This document shows, piece by piece, positions 11,023 to 22,095 of a stretch of DNA of 64,000 nt. A program made the position numbers and the translations under genes. This stretch comes from Charina bottae (lineage: Eukaryota; Chordata; Lepidosauria; Squamata; Charinaidae), in contig JALMGJ010000008.1 of NCBI GenBank assembly GCA_023362775.1, positions 18,326,001-18,390,000 on the forward strand, given 5' to 3'. The notes beneath the pieces are model-generated. The model worked only from the letters and a program-made list of their open reading frames with translations, made no database searches and was not told the origin of the DNA. Each line of letters opens with the position of its first letter. Position 1 is the first letter of the stretch.

Positions 11023-11128
<106 letters not shown>

Positions 11129-11141
11129 ATAACCAGTTGGC

Positions 11142-11880
11142 TGCATCTGAAAATTTTAAAAAAGACTCAACATATAATTCATTTACTGGAAGCTTTTCTA
11201 CTGGACTTTGGTTAATTCTGGTTTTGCTGGACCAGATCTGAGCTTTGGAAAGTGATGGAGAAGATTAGGTCCATTCATGGCATAGAACAGTGATACTTCA
11301 AGATGTTATTCTTTCTCTTGACAGCACAGGAGAAGCTGCAGCTAGCTACTGGGATTAACAGCATAATGAAATGAGAACTTTTCTTTTGGTTAATGTTTAT
11401 AAGTAAAGCAGCCTATTTGCCCTTCCTGTACTAATAGGTACATAAAAACATCTTAGGGTTACCCGTCTCCAAATTCTGCAGTTCAGCTTTTGGCAAAAAT
11501 ATCTGGATGAAAAAAAAAGTTACTTTAAGTTTATATAGAAAAAAAAGTGTAAATTAGGAAAATTACATTTGAAACTAAATGCAAATTTTCATGCTCTATC
11601 TTTTTAAAAATGACATACTGATGTGAAAATTGGATAGAATGGAGTTATAATTAAATACATGTGAATATGATATGAACTAGATATAGATCAATTTGTATAT
11701 TCTCATAATATGAGGAAAATTCTGGCAATAGACAGAAACTTAAGTTCCAAAATAAATGGAATCCAAGTTTTCAAAAAGCATTTATCAGGAAGGAGTGGTT
11801 TTGAATCTTTTCTATATATGTGACGGTTTAATCACTATTGCTGAGGAAATAGTGCAGGCATGTAATTGTCTCCAATGAAA

Positions 11881-11940
<60 letters not shown>

Positions 11941-12279
11941 ACAGATTTACATGCTGCCCAATGGACATGCAACTCTGGGTGGCTATCAGTAATATAACCG
12001 CCATCTCCATTAAAACAAGTGGAAAGAACATTGTGTATCCTGAGCAAAGCTCAAAATAAGCAGAGAATCACCACACTAAACACTAAAGTCACCCAATACC
12101 CAAGGCCAAAATTCAGGGAAGAGCCACTCTTTAATGCACTTTGTTAAGTAATTAAAACATAGTATTTGCATCACCCTTGAAAGATACTATGAGGTCTTTG
12201 TGAAGAGGTTCCTATATTTAATTGTGCTTAACAGATGGATTTGTTATAAACTATGTGAACCATCTCAGTTAATACAGCT
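11142..12279. other. Intergenic DNA with (TC)n at 11885-11937
   Basis: AT-rich sequence with no recognised repeat family. It contains a (TC)n microsatellite of about 26 units at 11885-11937, source of an RERERE pseudo-peptide. Confidence 0.6.
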
Positions 12280-12500
12280 CAACTGGCAGCACTTAGTCAA
12301 CTATGGCTGATCCTCAAAAAATCTAAATCTAAGCAGGTCAGGCCTGATTAGTACTTCAATGGAAGACCACCAGCAAACTCCAGAGCTATATACCAGATTG
12401 GGAAGTTCAGAACAAAACAAAGCAAAACCTGAAAGAAGGCAGTGGCAAGCCTCCTATGTATTGTTGCCAAAAAACCTCCATGGATATGCAAATTTAACAA
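12280..12500 (+). mobile_element. 5S rRNA-derived SINE (SINE3 type)
   Basis: The head matches 5S rRNA in its internal promoter region: TCTAAGCAGGTCAGGCCTGA (about 12329-12348), then TTAGTACTTCAATGGAAGACC (12348-12368) against the 5S consensus TTAGTACTTGGATGGGAGACC. The 3' part GAAGGCAGTGGCAAGCCTCC (about 12434-12452) and the following TTGCC...AACCTCCATGGATA region match the tail shared by Sauria-type SINEs and Bov-B. It is therefore most likely a 5S-headed SINE mobilised by Bov-B machinery. It is diverged and has no clear target duplication. Confidence 0.8.
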
Positions 12501-12789
12501 CCTTTCCAGTCTCTCATTTCGATTAGTAAAATGGACAGGACAGAATGACCTGAATCATGCTTGGCTGTATTTTGTATTTTTTTATTTAAGAGGGAGGGTG
12601 GTAGAGTTATTGCTTTTGACTTGTGAGAGACAAATTATGTTGGGATGTATTATATGATAGATATTGAGGTGATCTTTTGATGGAGAGGTAGTAGGAATAA
12701 ATAGTTTTTAAATAGTTTTCTTAACTGGTGATAGCTAAAGTATTTGCGGAGGTAGATACTTGATGTTGGTAGAAAGTCTCTGAAGATCT
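12501..12789. other. Short AT-rich spacer, nothing recognised
   Basis: No repeat family or coding feature recognised between the 5S-derived SINE and the L2-like fragment. Confidence 0.5.
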
Positions 12790-13760
12790 GAAGGAATAGT
12801 GGAAGAATCCATTCAAAAAGGACCTTCTGCCCAAGGAAAATCATCTAGCTTATCCCTACCTCTGACCTGGCGGCCCAAAGCTAGGATTTCCAGAGACCTT
12901 GGCCTTCAGCTTTTGATAGTAAATTACAGGCCTATCTGCAATAAGATCTTGATCAGCCATGCTTTGGTCTTGTCCTGGTGTCTGGAGGCTATAGTGGTCC
13001 GGGTGGGACAAAACAGGCTGAAACTGAGCCGAAGGAAAATGGAGCCACTGTTTGTTCACTAAGATCCTTGGTCAGCTTCAGTGTTGTTTCTTGAGGGGGA
13101 GATACTATCTCTGAGGTACTCAGAAGACCTCCTGGACTTCTGACTACTGCTAGATGGGTACCTGAAGACTGTTGCTAGGAGATCCTGCCCCTTAGCTTCA
13201 GCTGGAGCACCAGTTGTGGCCCTACCTGGGGCACAAGAATCTTTCAACATTTCATGCCCTCATTACTTCAGGGCTGATTACTACAGTGCACTGCATTTGG
13301 ACCTGCCTTTGAAGAACACCTCAAAAGTGCAATTGGTACAAAATGTGGCAGTCCGTTTACTGGCAGGTATTACCTGCCAGTTGCACATTACACCAATGCT
13401 ATGAGCCCTACAGTGCCAATCGGTATCCAAGTGCAATTCAAAGAGTTGATTTTGCCCTATAAAGCCCTATATGGTCCAGTGCCTATATACCTGAAAGACC
13501 ACCTTGTCCAATCATAATTGGCCCATCTAGTGCATTTATCCCAGAAGCAGCTTCTTCTTGTGCCATATTTTCATGAAGTGAAGGAAGCCATAATTTTTTC
13601 TGTCACAAGCCATGCCTTATGGAACAGTCTCCCCTTAGAATGAGGCTTGCTTCCATCTCTAATCACATATTGGATGTTGCTTAAAATTAAGCTCTTCAGA
13701 GAACATTCAGTTATTAATATGCTGTTTCCTTCTTTGCTATTTTTATTAATTTGTAATCTC
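12790..13760 (+). mobile_element. L2/CR1-superfamily LINE, 3' fragment, old
   Basis: Decayed C-terminal reverse transcriptase sequence on the plus strand. WCLEAIVVRVGQNRLKLSRR near 12980-13035 matches the CLGAVGVWMGNNRLFLNPGK block of the LINE at 2993-6180. The downstream stretches VQLVQNVAVRLLAG near 13328-13370, a GPVPIYLKDHL-like part near 13470-13505 and a HALWNSLPLE-like part near 13608-13640 are the usual C-terminal blocks. Stops and shifts are many. The 3' limit is uncertain, with no tail microsatellite. Confidence 0.72.
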
Positions 13761-14212
13761 TTAGTTTAAATAGAATGAGCTCTGTGAGGATCATTTGATT
13801 ATTATTTGATTATAATACTGATTTTATACTGGTTATTAAGTTTATGTGGGTGTTTTAATTGGGTTTGTTCATATTATTTACTGTGGATGTTTTAATTTTC
13901 AATTTATTATTATAAACTTCCAAGAGTCCTTAGTAGATTTTGCAGATAGGGAGGCAGCTTCTGGGAGTTCATTGCTAGAGCCAGCAAACAAGAACTTGAG
14001 ATCCTTATTCGGGAAGTCAAGTACTGTATGTTGTGATAGGCAACACTGAAATTTGGTAAGATGATACTCCTGATTGGCACATATGGCTCAAAAGCTACAA
14101 CTTATTCAAAAGAAACAGACCCAACGGAAAGGGTGGTTGTACCCTATGTAAAGAAGAAATATACTGGCAGAGAAATTCAGAAATCAGAGCAGTGCAATCA
14201 TGTTGAAAGTAC

Positions 14213-15015
14213 TTGACTAAAAATAAAAAGAGAGAAAGCAAAAGTGGGACTGTTGTGGGAGTTTATTATAGACCACCTGCGCTGGCAGAAAGTATGGATG
14301 AGGAGTTTCTTTCAGATGACCAGTCTTTTGAAAAGCGTACAATAGTGAAAAAGGGTGGTTTCAATCATCTTGACATCTGCTGGGAATCTAACTCTGCCAA
14401 GAGTCAGAGATCCAACAAATTCTTGTTATTTCTCACTGACAGAAGAAGAGTCTGCTGTCCTGGATCTAATCTTCACCAATAGAGAGGAATTGGTTGAAGA
14501 AATGAAGGTGACTGGTACCTTGGAGGAAAGCAATCATGTTATCCTTGAATGTGTGACATCCAAAGAATGAGGTCCTGGGAAGAGTCAGACCTCCAGAAGA
14601 AAGGATATTGATGAGCTCTGAGGAAAAGTAAGTCAGATCCATGGCATGACACAGTATACTGAAAGAGAAAAGCATCCAATAAGGGTGATAAATTCTATAA
14701 AATGAGATACTGAAGGTGCAATTGCAAACAACCTACAAGAAAGAAAAATGGGAAACATCTAAAGAGCCCCTCATAGATACATTCAGAGGTTTCTATTATG
14801 CTGAAATGAAAAAGGAAATATATATGAAATGGAAAGAGAAAAACATAATTAAAGAAGAATATAAGGTAGTCTCCAGAAAGTGTAGGAAGTCTATCAGAAA
14901 ACTTAAATCTCAGAATGAGTTGAGGCTTGCAGGATATACCAAAAACAGCAAAATTAGGTCCTTTGGTTATGCTAGAAATAAAAGGAAAGCCAAAGATTGT
15001 ATAGGACCTTTGTGA
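14213..15015 (+). pseudogene. CR1 endonuclease and linker remnant
   Basis: An apurinic-type endonuclease domain of CR1 ORF2, 5'-truncated and frame-broken. VGVYYRPP is in one frame, and the change of frame near 14400-14450 moves to LDLIFTNREELVEE, whose sequel includes a degenerate SNHVILE (normally SDHEMVE), so the catalytic SDH motif reads SNH. A third frame (14716-15015) carries the basic linker EEYKVVSRKCRKSIRKLKSQ. It is not functional. Confidence 0.78.
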
Positions 15016-15092
15016 GGAGAATGTAATGAAGTCCCAGAAGAAGGAAGGAAAATGTCATCCCAAAATTTGAAAAGAGGAAGAAGGGTCTAAGG

Positions 15093-15349
15093 CAGAGCTT
15101 TCCAAACTTTTCATGTTGGTGACACATTTTTTAGACATGCATCATTTCGCAACACACTCTTACAGCAGGGCACAAGGCAGGCACTAGGACCTGCACAGAA
15201 TCACAGCAGGTTTGGAGGCAACAAGGCACAAGGCAGGCACTAGGACCTGCGCGGAATCCTGGCAAGGCTCGGAGGCAGAAGCAGCCGCAACACACCCAGA
15301 CACTGCAGCCGACACACTAACGTGTCGCGACACAGTTTGGAAAGCTCTG
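15093..15349. mobile_element. Non-autonomous hAT-like element, copy B
   Basis: A 257-bp element with terminal inverted repeats CAGAGCTTTCC and GGAAAGCTCTG and an exact 8-bp duplication GTCTAAGG (15085-15092 and 15350-15357). The interior is moderately GC-rich with ACACACTCTTACAGCAGGGC and an internal near-duplication of GGCACAAGGCAGGCACTAGG (about 15168 and 15227). It is closely related to copy C (28668-28926), but only the termini and GACACAC motifs are shared with copies A and D. No transposase frame. Confidence 0.88.
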
Positions 15350-15588
15350 GTCTAAGGATTATCACACTGAAGAGGGAACAGTCTTTATTCCCTGTTGCTT
15401 TAGAGAGAAATATCTAGAACCAATGGTTCAAAACTACAATAAAGTAAGTTCAAGCTAGGCATCTGCAGGAACTCCTGACTGATAAATTATTAGCCAGTAG
15501 AGCAGGCTGCCACATGACATGCTGAGGTTTTTTTACATGAGCTATTCTAGAACAGGTTGGATGGTCATCTGTCAATGATCTCCTAGTG

Positions 15589-15861
15589 CAGGGGTGGGGA
15601 ACCTTTTTTCTGCCAAGGGCCATTTGGATATTTATAACCGGGGACCAGGGGGGTGGGGGGAGGGCAGGGTTTCTGGGATTTCCACGGACTGGGGGCCGGA
15701 GTTTGTGGGCGGGAGCCAATCACAAGCACTGGGGGGCGGGGTTTGTGGGTAGGAGCCAATCACGTGGAAGGGGCGGGGTTTGCAGGCAGGAGCCCCGCGG
15801 GCCTTAGGCAGGAGCCCCGCGGGCCTTATACGGCCCGCAGGCCTGATGTTGCCCACCCGTG
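15589..15861. mobile_element. GC-rich hAT-like element of a second family
   Basis: It begins CAGGGGTGGGGAACC and ends GTTGCCCACCCGTG, an imperfect terminal inverted repeat of a hAT group common in amniotes, with an exact 8-bp duplication TCCTAGTG (15581-15588 and 15862-15869). The interior holds a 22-bp tandem duplication (15785-15806 and 15807-15828), two CCAAT boxes in GGAGCCAATCAC context (15715-15720 and 15755-15760) and GC boxes at about 15732-15741 and 15770-15780. No transposase is encoded; the open frames are GC-driven. Confidence 0.88.
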
Positions 15862-15935
15862 TCCTAGTGGATCTTGCAGGATGTTGGATTAGTTTACCTC
15901 TATAGTATTTCCAATTCTATGATTCTATGAAATAA

Positions 15936-17263
15936 ATAATAAAATTCAATAATCTAGTCTCCTACTAGGTATTTTTCCTACAGGAGGACATTTGTTTATT
16001 GTTTAACTGCCCATTCAGACAAAAACTAATGGAACTACATAACAGGTAGCTTAATCCTAAAAGACTATCAATCTTTGACAAACAAAACAAAGATTACTTT
16101 ATTCATTTATTTGTTTTCAAATATGTATGAATTTGTAAAATTTTGTTCATGTTGTCCGACTGAGCAAAATAGAATAGGTTGTAAGACATTGGAACTATTA
16201 AAGTTTTTCCTTTATATTTTTCTCATGAATTGAGGTACGTATTATAGTGCTGAATCCAGCATTTTCATCACTAGACATTCTAGTAGGCTGCAGACAAACT
16301 TGAAAAAAGAACTGTGGCTCTGAAGTATTTTTTACTGATTTTTACTACTTTTAACATATAACATGTCACCGTGTGTGTGTGTATTTGAATTGAATTGATA
16401 TGATATGATACTGATATGATACTGAATAGTATTTATGAATATTCAAAGTATCTTAGCAACAATATGTGAATGGAGCTACTTCTTTGTAAGATAGCAGGCC
16501 CAGTGTTTGGCTGGCACTTCTTTGGCAAATTGAGGAGGTAGCAATAATGAGAAAAGTAAAAAATAAATTATATTTGCAGGAAAGTTTAATTCTTAATTCC
16601 AGAATGGTGTTTAACAGCATACTGTTAAACTAGTGGATTAAAAAATATCATTCAGATTTCAATTAAATGAAGTTTGCTTTAATTTGTATATTTAAAAACA
16701 GCCTATTCCTTTCAATCCCCTCCCCGGGATTTTTGAGGAGCAATATGTATCTCTATAACATATATCACAGAATTCTCATTAGGAAAGAAACCTGCAAAAT
16801 ATCAGAAAGATAGTTTCAAGCATTTTTAAGCTAAGCTTCTATCAGATTAATGGGATGGGAACAGGGGGATCCAGAACAACTAAAGAGGGATTCACTATCC
16901 TTGCCAAAGATTTTATGGATCATTTGCATGCATATTTTGCAGAAGTGTCCTTAAGGGAAAGAAAGCCTGCAATATTTCAGAAGGGCTTATGCAGGGAATA
17001 TGAAAATGAAAAACAGGTTTAGGAGTTATTTGTTTCATCTTCTGCTCAATTGCCAACAGCCAAATCAATGAATCTCTAGGTATTTCATCTTCATGGGATA
17101 CCTGGATGAATGGATGTTTCCTTATTTCTTTGCTGAGCAATAATATGCAACTTTTTCTGTAGAAGGCTTGTGCACAGCATGGTAAGGATGCCTGGGAAAT
17201 TGTTAAAAGGAGTGTTCTGTCCATGTTTTGTGAGAAATGTGTTTCTTTATTGTGAGACAGTGT
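15936..17263. other. Intergenic AT-rich DNA, nothing recognised
   Basis: No repeat family, exon or RNA gene recognised. A short GATATGATACT repetition lies near 16397-16425. Confidence 0.5.
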
Positions 17264-17492
17264 TGGGGGTAGGTTTTCCCCTGCACAGTTGTGTCCGACT
17301 CTAGGGGGCGGTGTTCATCTCTGTTTATTAGCCGAAGAGCCAGCGTTGTCCGAAGATGCTTCTGCGGTCATGTGGCCAGCATGACGCGTGTGGAATGCTG
17401 TTACCTTCCCACTGAAGTGGTACCTATTTATCTACTTGCATTTGCATGCTTTCAAATTACTAGGTTGGCAAGAGCTGGGGCAAGTGTGGGAC
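17264..17492 (-). mobile_element. tRNA-derived SINE with ACCTTT-type tail, 5'-truncated
   Basis: It carries the shared body (TTAGCCGAAGAGCCAGCG, GGTCATGTGGCCAGCATGAC and TACTTGCATTTGCATGCTTT) of a SINE present five times in the window. The family reads on the minus strand: in complete copies a tRNA-like head lies at the right. This copy stops before the head, and its 3' end near 17264 is also diverged. The orientation is inferred from the copy at 24845-25182. Confidence 0.85.
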
Positions 17493-18630
17493 AGTGCAAT
17501 GCTTGCAAATGCAGTGCTAGAATAGTGCTTAGTGGAAATATAAAAACCTACTTAGTTGTAAAAGTTTCAGGCCACCATTCTTTAAGATATAGAATGGACG
17601 TTCTTCTTATTATTTGTTTCTGAGTGAGAAGCCTGGCTCACCACTAGACTTTATATCAAGTAATGGAAAAGAAGACAACAAACCCCAAATTTCTTCCCAT
17701 TGGCAGCTATGGTCCTTTCACAGCATGCCTGGCAAGTTGCTGGCAGATGCCACATGTTGCAAGTGTGTGGCTTTCTTCCCTCCCTGTACTAGCAGCCAGA
17801 AAGAAAATACTGGGGAACATTGGCTCAGGTTATTACAACTTGCTGAACAGGCATTAGTGTATTTTTCAGTTATTGCTGGCTCTCAAGTAAAACAGGTCTT
17901 GGAAGACCTGAGCATTTGTGCTGCTCTACTGCCAGAGACAAACAGTTACAGAATGCGCTGGTAAATACAGAAGCTATTTCTGATAAAGCAATTACACTTA
18001 TGCATGGTAATTTGATATAAAAAAGTAAAACCTAGTAAAGTTATTCAGCAAAAAGTTATGCATAAAATTTTACAGGTACCTCTTCTTTCTCTTTCTTCTA
18101 AGTTTGGTGTGTTTCTTATATGGAGGGTTTGGGAGAGACACATCAGTTCTGGGCATTATACTGCATGTTATTTCCAATCAATTATGGTTTGGTCCATGTG
18201 GGAGAGGAGGCTGCCGGAGGTCCTGCAGCAGCCACAAAGGAAAGCAGCCAAAGGAAAGGAGAAATGTTTGTTTTCCGCACAGAGACTTTGAGGTCCCAAG
18301 GAGACAGAACAAAGAGACAAAGTCCTGCAGCAAACCAGTGAGAAGGGGCAAGTGTTCTACAAACTGCCCAATAACAGAAGCTCCATACTAGCTGTAGTAA
18401 CAGTAGGCTAGTAATAGTAGTAGTAGTAGAAGAAGAATGGTTAGAATATATTTGTATTAGTATAGAATAGAAGTAGTAGTATAAGGCATAGTAAGATAAG
18501 AATAGAATAACATTGTATAAGATAATTCCCTTAGTAATATAGTTTCATTAGTAATAAGTTGGATAGTTAAATCTTAGTTCTAGTCACATAGTCACATAGT
18601 TTTGGAAGATTCACTTTTATGCTGTAAATA
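17493..18630. other. Intergenic DNA with short (TAG)n near 18393-18436
   Basis: No repeat family recognised apart from a trinucleotide TAG-rich run. The open frame at 17614-17964 has no domain I recognise. Confidence 0.5.
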
Positions 18631-18950
18631 GTAAAGGTAAAGGTTTTCCCCTGCACAGTCGTGTCCGACCCTAGGGGGTGGTGCTCATCTCCATTTCTTA
18701 GCCAAAGAGCCAGCGCTGTCCAAAGACACTTCCGCGGTCATGTGGCCTGCATGACGTACGCGGAATGCTGTTACCTTCCCACCGAAGTGGTACCTATTTA
18801 TCTACTTGCATTTGCATGCTTTCGAATTGCTAGGTTGGCAAGAGCTGGGGCGAGTGCGGGAGCTCACTCCGTCATGTGGCGCTTGGGTCTCGAACCACTG
18901 ACCTTCCGATCGACAAGCCTGGCATCTTAACCACTGAGCTCCCCAACACC
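18631..18950 (-). mobile_element. tRNA-derived SINE, near complete
   Basis: A 320-bp copy of the same SINE. The minus-strand head is tRNA-like with a B box GGTTCGAGACC (complement near 18885-18895) and the family's AAGATGCCAGGCTTGTCGATC stretch. The 3' end reads ACCTTTACCTTTAC (complement 18631-18644). A RNA polymerase III promoter is implied by the head; amplification depends on a LINE partner not identified here. Confidence 0.9.
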
Positions 18951-21900
18951 TCCCCAAAAACATCTTCCCAACCTATAAGGGGAGATATAAAAACTCTAAG
19001 TGTTGTAGAGTGCAGTGCTTTTTGGGAGATCATTTTGAGCCTGAAACAATCAAACCTTGGGTATAAAAAAGAACCTGTGACCGTCCATAGTAATTTAGGG
19101 AGCATTTGCTTTGCCTTTGGCTGTATCTTGGCTGTATCTGAATCTGCCAGATTGAGTTTGTTTCTTATCCCCTTTTGCTATCCACAATAGTTGCTGACAT
19201 TAAAAAGAACTTGAAATAGGAATAGGAATGCTTTCCTAAGACCATCTGGAGGTAAATGCAGTTATTCAGAATCACTGTTGCTATAGCTTTATCCCAGTCA
19301 TCAGACCAGCTGTTTTCTGAAGAATGTTCTACTTAAACCAAAAAGAAAGAAAGAAAAAACACAGTAGTGTTTAACATTCACTTACTTTCAACTGACGTAC
19401 TAACACATAGCAACGTGACACACTAAACTATACTATTCTTCCTTGAGCCAGTGACAAGAGAAGACGTTTTTGAGGTCTTCTGCTTCTCTTGTCTCCCCTC
19501 TCCACAGGCAAATTCCATTTATTTAATAGAGGAATTTGAGGAACAGTCATTTTCCTGAGTGAATGACAAGAACAGAGAATTCTAACAATAGCAAACTAAT
19601 CTCTCTCACACACACACTCAAAAAAGGCTTATATGAAATAAAGCCATGCCTCCTATGGAGTAACTGAAAATCATATTAAACAATAAACAGTAACTGAAAA
19701 CCATATTAAAGCCCAATTTAAGTGTTATGCCAAAACAGAGTAGAGAATATGAATATAGGACATGGAATCCTGTATACTGGCTTTAACTCAACGTCTTTAG
19801 TCTCACTGCTTCCAGAGTTCATTGGGCTGCACACTTATTCCTGAACCTTTTATACTTTTTGCTCAGCCATCTTCAGGTATCATATGTGAATTAGGCTCAA
19901 CTCAATTTGAGACACTAAGAACAAATGGCAAGAAAATATATCTAGCCATTTTAATATGTGATACTTGAAAAGGAGTAAGATATTGCTAATTGGCCCTATT
20001 GTTACTCTTACATTATAATAATAAGTATATGTTCAAGTTACAGATGCTACAGAGTCACCTGTTCATAATTGAGCATACAGTTTCCATACTATTGCCCAAA
20101 CCCTTGCTGAGACAGGAAGAACAAAGATTGAAAGATCAAAACAGTATGCATACTTGTTGCAGAAACAAGCAACCATGCTTTAAGATGATGAATATGATGA
20201 TGATGATGATGATGATGACCTAAGCTATCCTACTCTGCAGCCTTGATATTTCCAAATGCTTTCCTATCCAAATACGTGGCCCAATTCCATGTACCTTTTT
20301 CAGTCCAGACAAGGTTGACAGGTGTTGTCAAGTGCTAGCCCTGATCATGGCTATAGGAGTCTGAGAGGCAGTGCTGTGAGAAACTATACAAGGATAACCC
20401 CAAAAACAATAAACCAGTTTGAGGATGGCTTAACAAGTGAAAATATGTAGAGACTATGTCAAATATACATTACATTCTTTGCCAAAGCAAAGCATGTTTA
20501 AGCCTATTTTATGTAAATGCTAAAATGTGTTGTACTCTCAGATTAAAAGTAAAATCTGCCTGGATCATGCCCCTTATAATTAAATAATGGTAAATTTGGG
20601 GTAATAATCCCCTTATTAATATACTGGTTTTGCAACAAAATCTATCAAATGGGATCTCAAGACTGGCATTGCCAACACTGGTGTTGCAAAATTAGACATT
20701 TATACCATTAGACATTCATTCGCATAGCGATGATGTGATCAGAGTATCTATTTATGATAGAAGCTGGGATCTGATTTAAGCTAGTAAGCGCCAGAGTTCT
20801 TTTTAATGTAAACTCACTCCTTGGTACATATGAAATAATAATAAAAATGTTGGGCCTATGAGCTATGTTGTATACATTCTTCTCACCACTGAATAACCAA
20901 AACCAGTCTCAGAACATCTGGCATGAAGTGATGAGAGCCAGAAGGCATGACTTACCAGCAGTGATGGAAGCTTAAAAGCCTGACCATTTGAATAGTTCAT
21001 CTTGCAGTGGTTATGATAATACTTAAGCAGCACATTGTAATTAAATACTGCTTCATGCATTGAGTGAACATAGGGGTTGGCTGAAAAAAGAGAAGGAACT
21101 GTGCAGAAATAAATCCAGAAGGATTAAATAGAAGAGGACATGATTGAGCTAGAGGTAGCTGGGAACAATTTGGTTATGTGGACAAATGAATTTTCAGTTT
21201 TAAATGCATTTCTCTCTGGAGACATTCATGTGGAAAAAGAAAAAGAAATTGTACAATAGGTCAAAAGCCCCTAAAGTCCATTCATTTTTCAAACTCAAAA
21301 AGTCTACTCCAGTTGCCTGAATACTCTGCTAGAAAAGATGGATGCCAAAGGATGATGTCAAGTTGTAGTTTCTATTATTGTCAAAACCCATATGCATAGG
21401 TTTTGACAATAACTACACTGTACTAATTCAACATTATAGCCAATGAGGTAATGGGTGGAAAAGCTGCTTCATTGTGTTAGTCATTAATGAATTTATACGT
21501 TCATACATACATACTGCATTTATATAACTGGCACAATAACATAAGTCCCTGGCTGTTTCACAAACAAGGAAATGTTATTGTGTGGTTATATTGAGGACAC
21601 TTCTGTTACTTCATTGTTCCTTTTAGTTTTCTCAACACTATATAAATGCTGCTCATTATGTTACAGGGGAAAAACTGCAAGATAGTCACTGCAAAACAGT
21701 GAAACTAGAGAGGTTCAGTGTGGTTCTTCAGATAGTGTCCAGAAGATGAACAGAGTAATTCTACTTGGCATTTTAATGAACTCCAATCTTAGATCCTCTC
21801 ACAAATCCAAACACTTCCCATCATGAACCCAGTAGCATAGAACTTTAAGAGGGGCTGCATGTCCACTCTCCCTCTTTGTGGTAGACAGTGGGAATAACTG

Positions 21901-22084
21901 TACAGCTGGTGTAAATCAGCAGCTATTTGGAGCACACTACTGAAAAGGAGGAGGAGAACTGTGTTTTCTGCAAATCCACAATTTTCCCTTGTACTCAAGA
22001 GAATATTATCTGATCTCTCTTTTGGCCTGTTTAGATGTCAGAACTAGGGAAGTAAAGACTACATATTGTAATATATGAAAGTAG
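18951..22084. other. Intergenic DNA, mostly unique
   Basis: AT-rich with no recognised interspersed repeat. It contains an imperfect 22-bp direct repeat at a 30-bp spacing (19659-19680 and 19689-19710), a (GAT)n run at about 20184-20218 and a perfect hairpin at 21376-21411. None of the open frames shows a known domain. Confidence 0.5.
21376..21411. repeat. Perfect inverted repeat, 13-bp arms
   Basis: Arms TATTGTCAAAACC (21376-21388) and GGTTTTGACAATA (21399-21411) with a 10-base spacer CATATGCATA that is itself nearly palindromic. After a small offset the pairing can extend through GTAGT (left) and ACTAC (right). There is no T-run or stem context pointing to a terminator, and no family is known to me. 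Confidence 0.75.
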
Positions 22085-22095
22085 AGTGTAAAATA

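Larger units (their letters stand above)
13900..15935 (+). mobile_element. CR1 LINE with internal deletion, carrying two hAT insertions
   Basis: The endonuclease part includes GTVVGVYYRPPALAESMDEE (about 14237-14296), then FNHLDICWESNS near 14363-14398 and LDLIFTNREELVEEMKV near 14462-14512, all CR1 hallmarks. A Lys/Arg-rich linker follows to about 15015. The reverse transcriptase is missing, and the copy resumes with 3' sequence ending in the CR1 terminal repeat ATTCTATGATTCTATGA (about 15913-15929). Two separate hAT elements with 8-bp duplications interrupt it at 15093-15349 and 15589-15861, so they are younger. The 5' limit is uncertain. Confidence 0.83.

Noticed and set aside
15913..15929. 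Two ATTCTATG units as a separate microsatellite
   Set aside because: They are the terminal repeat of the CR1 LINE.
17614..17964. 116-codon open frame as a host gene exon
   Set aside because: No homologous domain recognised and no splice or promoter context; overlapping frames exist in the same stretch.
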